Shown: positions 5,788 to 5,862 of the stretch, piece by piece | How positions within the stretch are numbered: the stretch's first letter is position 1 | How the letters are laid out: the number at the start of each line of letters is the position of its first letter | Assembly: GCA_006515795.1 (NCBI GenBank) | Contig: VFMC01000384.1 | Span: 1-5,862, forward strand | Direction of reading: 5' to 3' | DNA from: Acidimicrobiaceae bacterium | Lineage (GTDB): Bacteria > Actinomycetota > Acidimicrobiia > Acidimicrobiales > Ilumatobacteraceae | Length of the DNA: 5,862 bases | The notes under the pieces: generated by a model | Databases searched by the model: none | What the model was told of the DNA's origin: nothing | What the model saw: the letters and a program-made list of their open reading frames with translations, nothing else | Made by a program: the position numbers and the translations under genes

Positions 5788-5862
5788 ATGAAGATCGACT
5801 CGATCTCCTTCTACGAGGCGCTGGCCGACGAGATGAACGCTCACGTCGAACGGTTCACGGTG
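5788..5862 (+). CDS. Start of an unidentified gene, co-operonic (3' end cut by window)
   Basis: Twenty-five codons are visible, beginning MKIDSISFYEALADEMN and ending at the window edge with HVERFTV. The reading frame is open and codons have high G/C third positions like the preceding gene. A good ribosome binding site and the tight spacing make the start credible. The pattern of an aromatic residue, ALADEMN and then a possible ERF resembles the first helix of small alpha/beta proteins such as sterol-carrier-like or similar domains, but this is too short to assign. It may be the partner or accessory protein of the di-iron enzyme. Confidence 0.75.
   Translation, partial: MKIDSISFYEALADEMNAHVERFTV

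Noticed and set aside
4620..5789. Long minus-strand open frame of 389 codons opposite the di-iron gene
   Set aside because: It is a high-GC antisense shadow: the plus-strand frame has clear di-iron motifs and a ribosome binding site, while this frame shows no recognisable domain.

Overview
The window is high-GC DNA with strong G/C preference at third codon positions, short gene overlaps and at least one apparently leaderless divergent promoter. This fits an actinobacterium, and the protein styles suggest an Acidimicrobiia/Ilumatobacter-like lineage. That placement is inference, because there is no rRNA or marker gene here.

Layout. (1) 3-2064, plus strand: an aldehyde dehydrogenase that enters from the left edge overlaps by 8 nt a Gfo/Idh/MocA-family dehydrogenase. 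The pair looks like a translationally coupled redox unit acting on a polyol, sugar or hydroxyaldehyde-type substrate. (2) 2065-2425: a 361-base gap between convergent genes. It holds a stem-loop suited to end the minus-strand transcript, a cluster of GTGAGC repeats, and a minus-strand piece of protein-like sequence with a CPIC motif that looks like the broken start of a lost gene. (3) 2426-3988, minus strand: a complete FadD-type acyl-CoA synthetase with all the usual adenylation motifs. (4) 3989-4022: a 34-bp divergent promoter region containing a perfect 12-bp palindrome. (5) 4023-4566, plus strand: a SirB1/transglutaminase-like gene that has lost its middle and changed frame, so it is a pseudogene (or an assembly error). 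(6) 4567-4703: a leader region with a hairpin just before a good ribosome binding site. (7) 4704-5774, plus strand: a 356-aa ferritin-like di-iron protein with two DEARH motifs, probably an oxidase or oxygenase of unknown substrate. (8) 5788 to the right edge: the first 25 codons of a gene in the same operon.

The fatty acyl activation gene, the di-iron enzyme and the dehydrogenases are compatible with lipid or small-molecule catabolism, but no complete pathway can be read here. No mobile element, tRNA, rRNA or CRISPR array is visible. The most notable points are the broken SirB1-like gene with a short-homology deletion signature, the palindrome inside the divergent promoter, the uncharacterised di-iron enzyme with its partner, and the gene remnant in the convergent gap.
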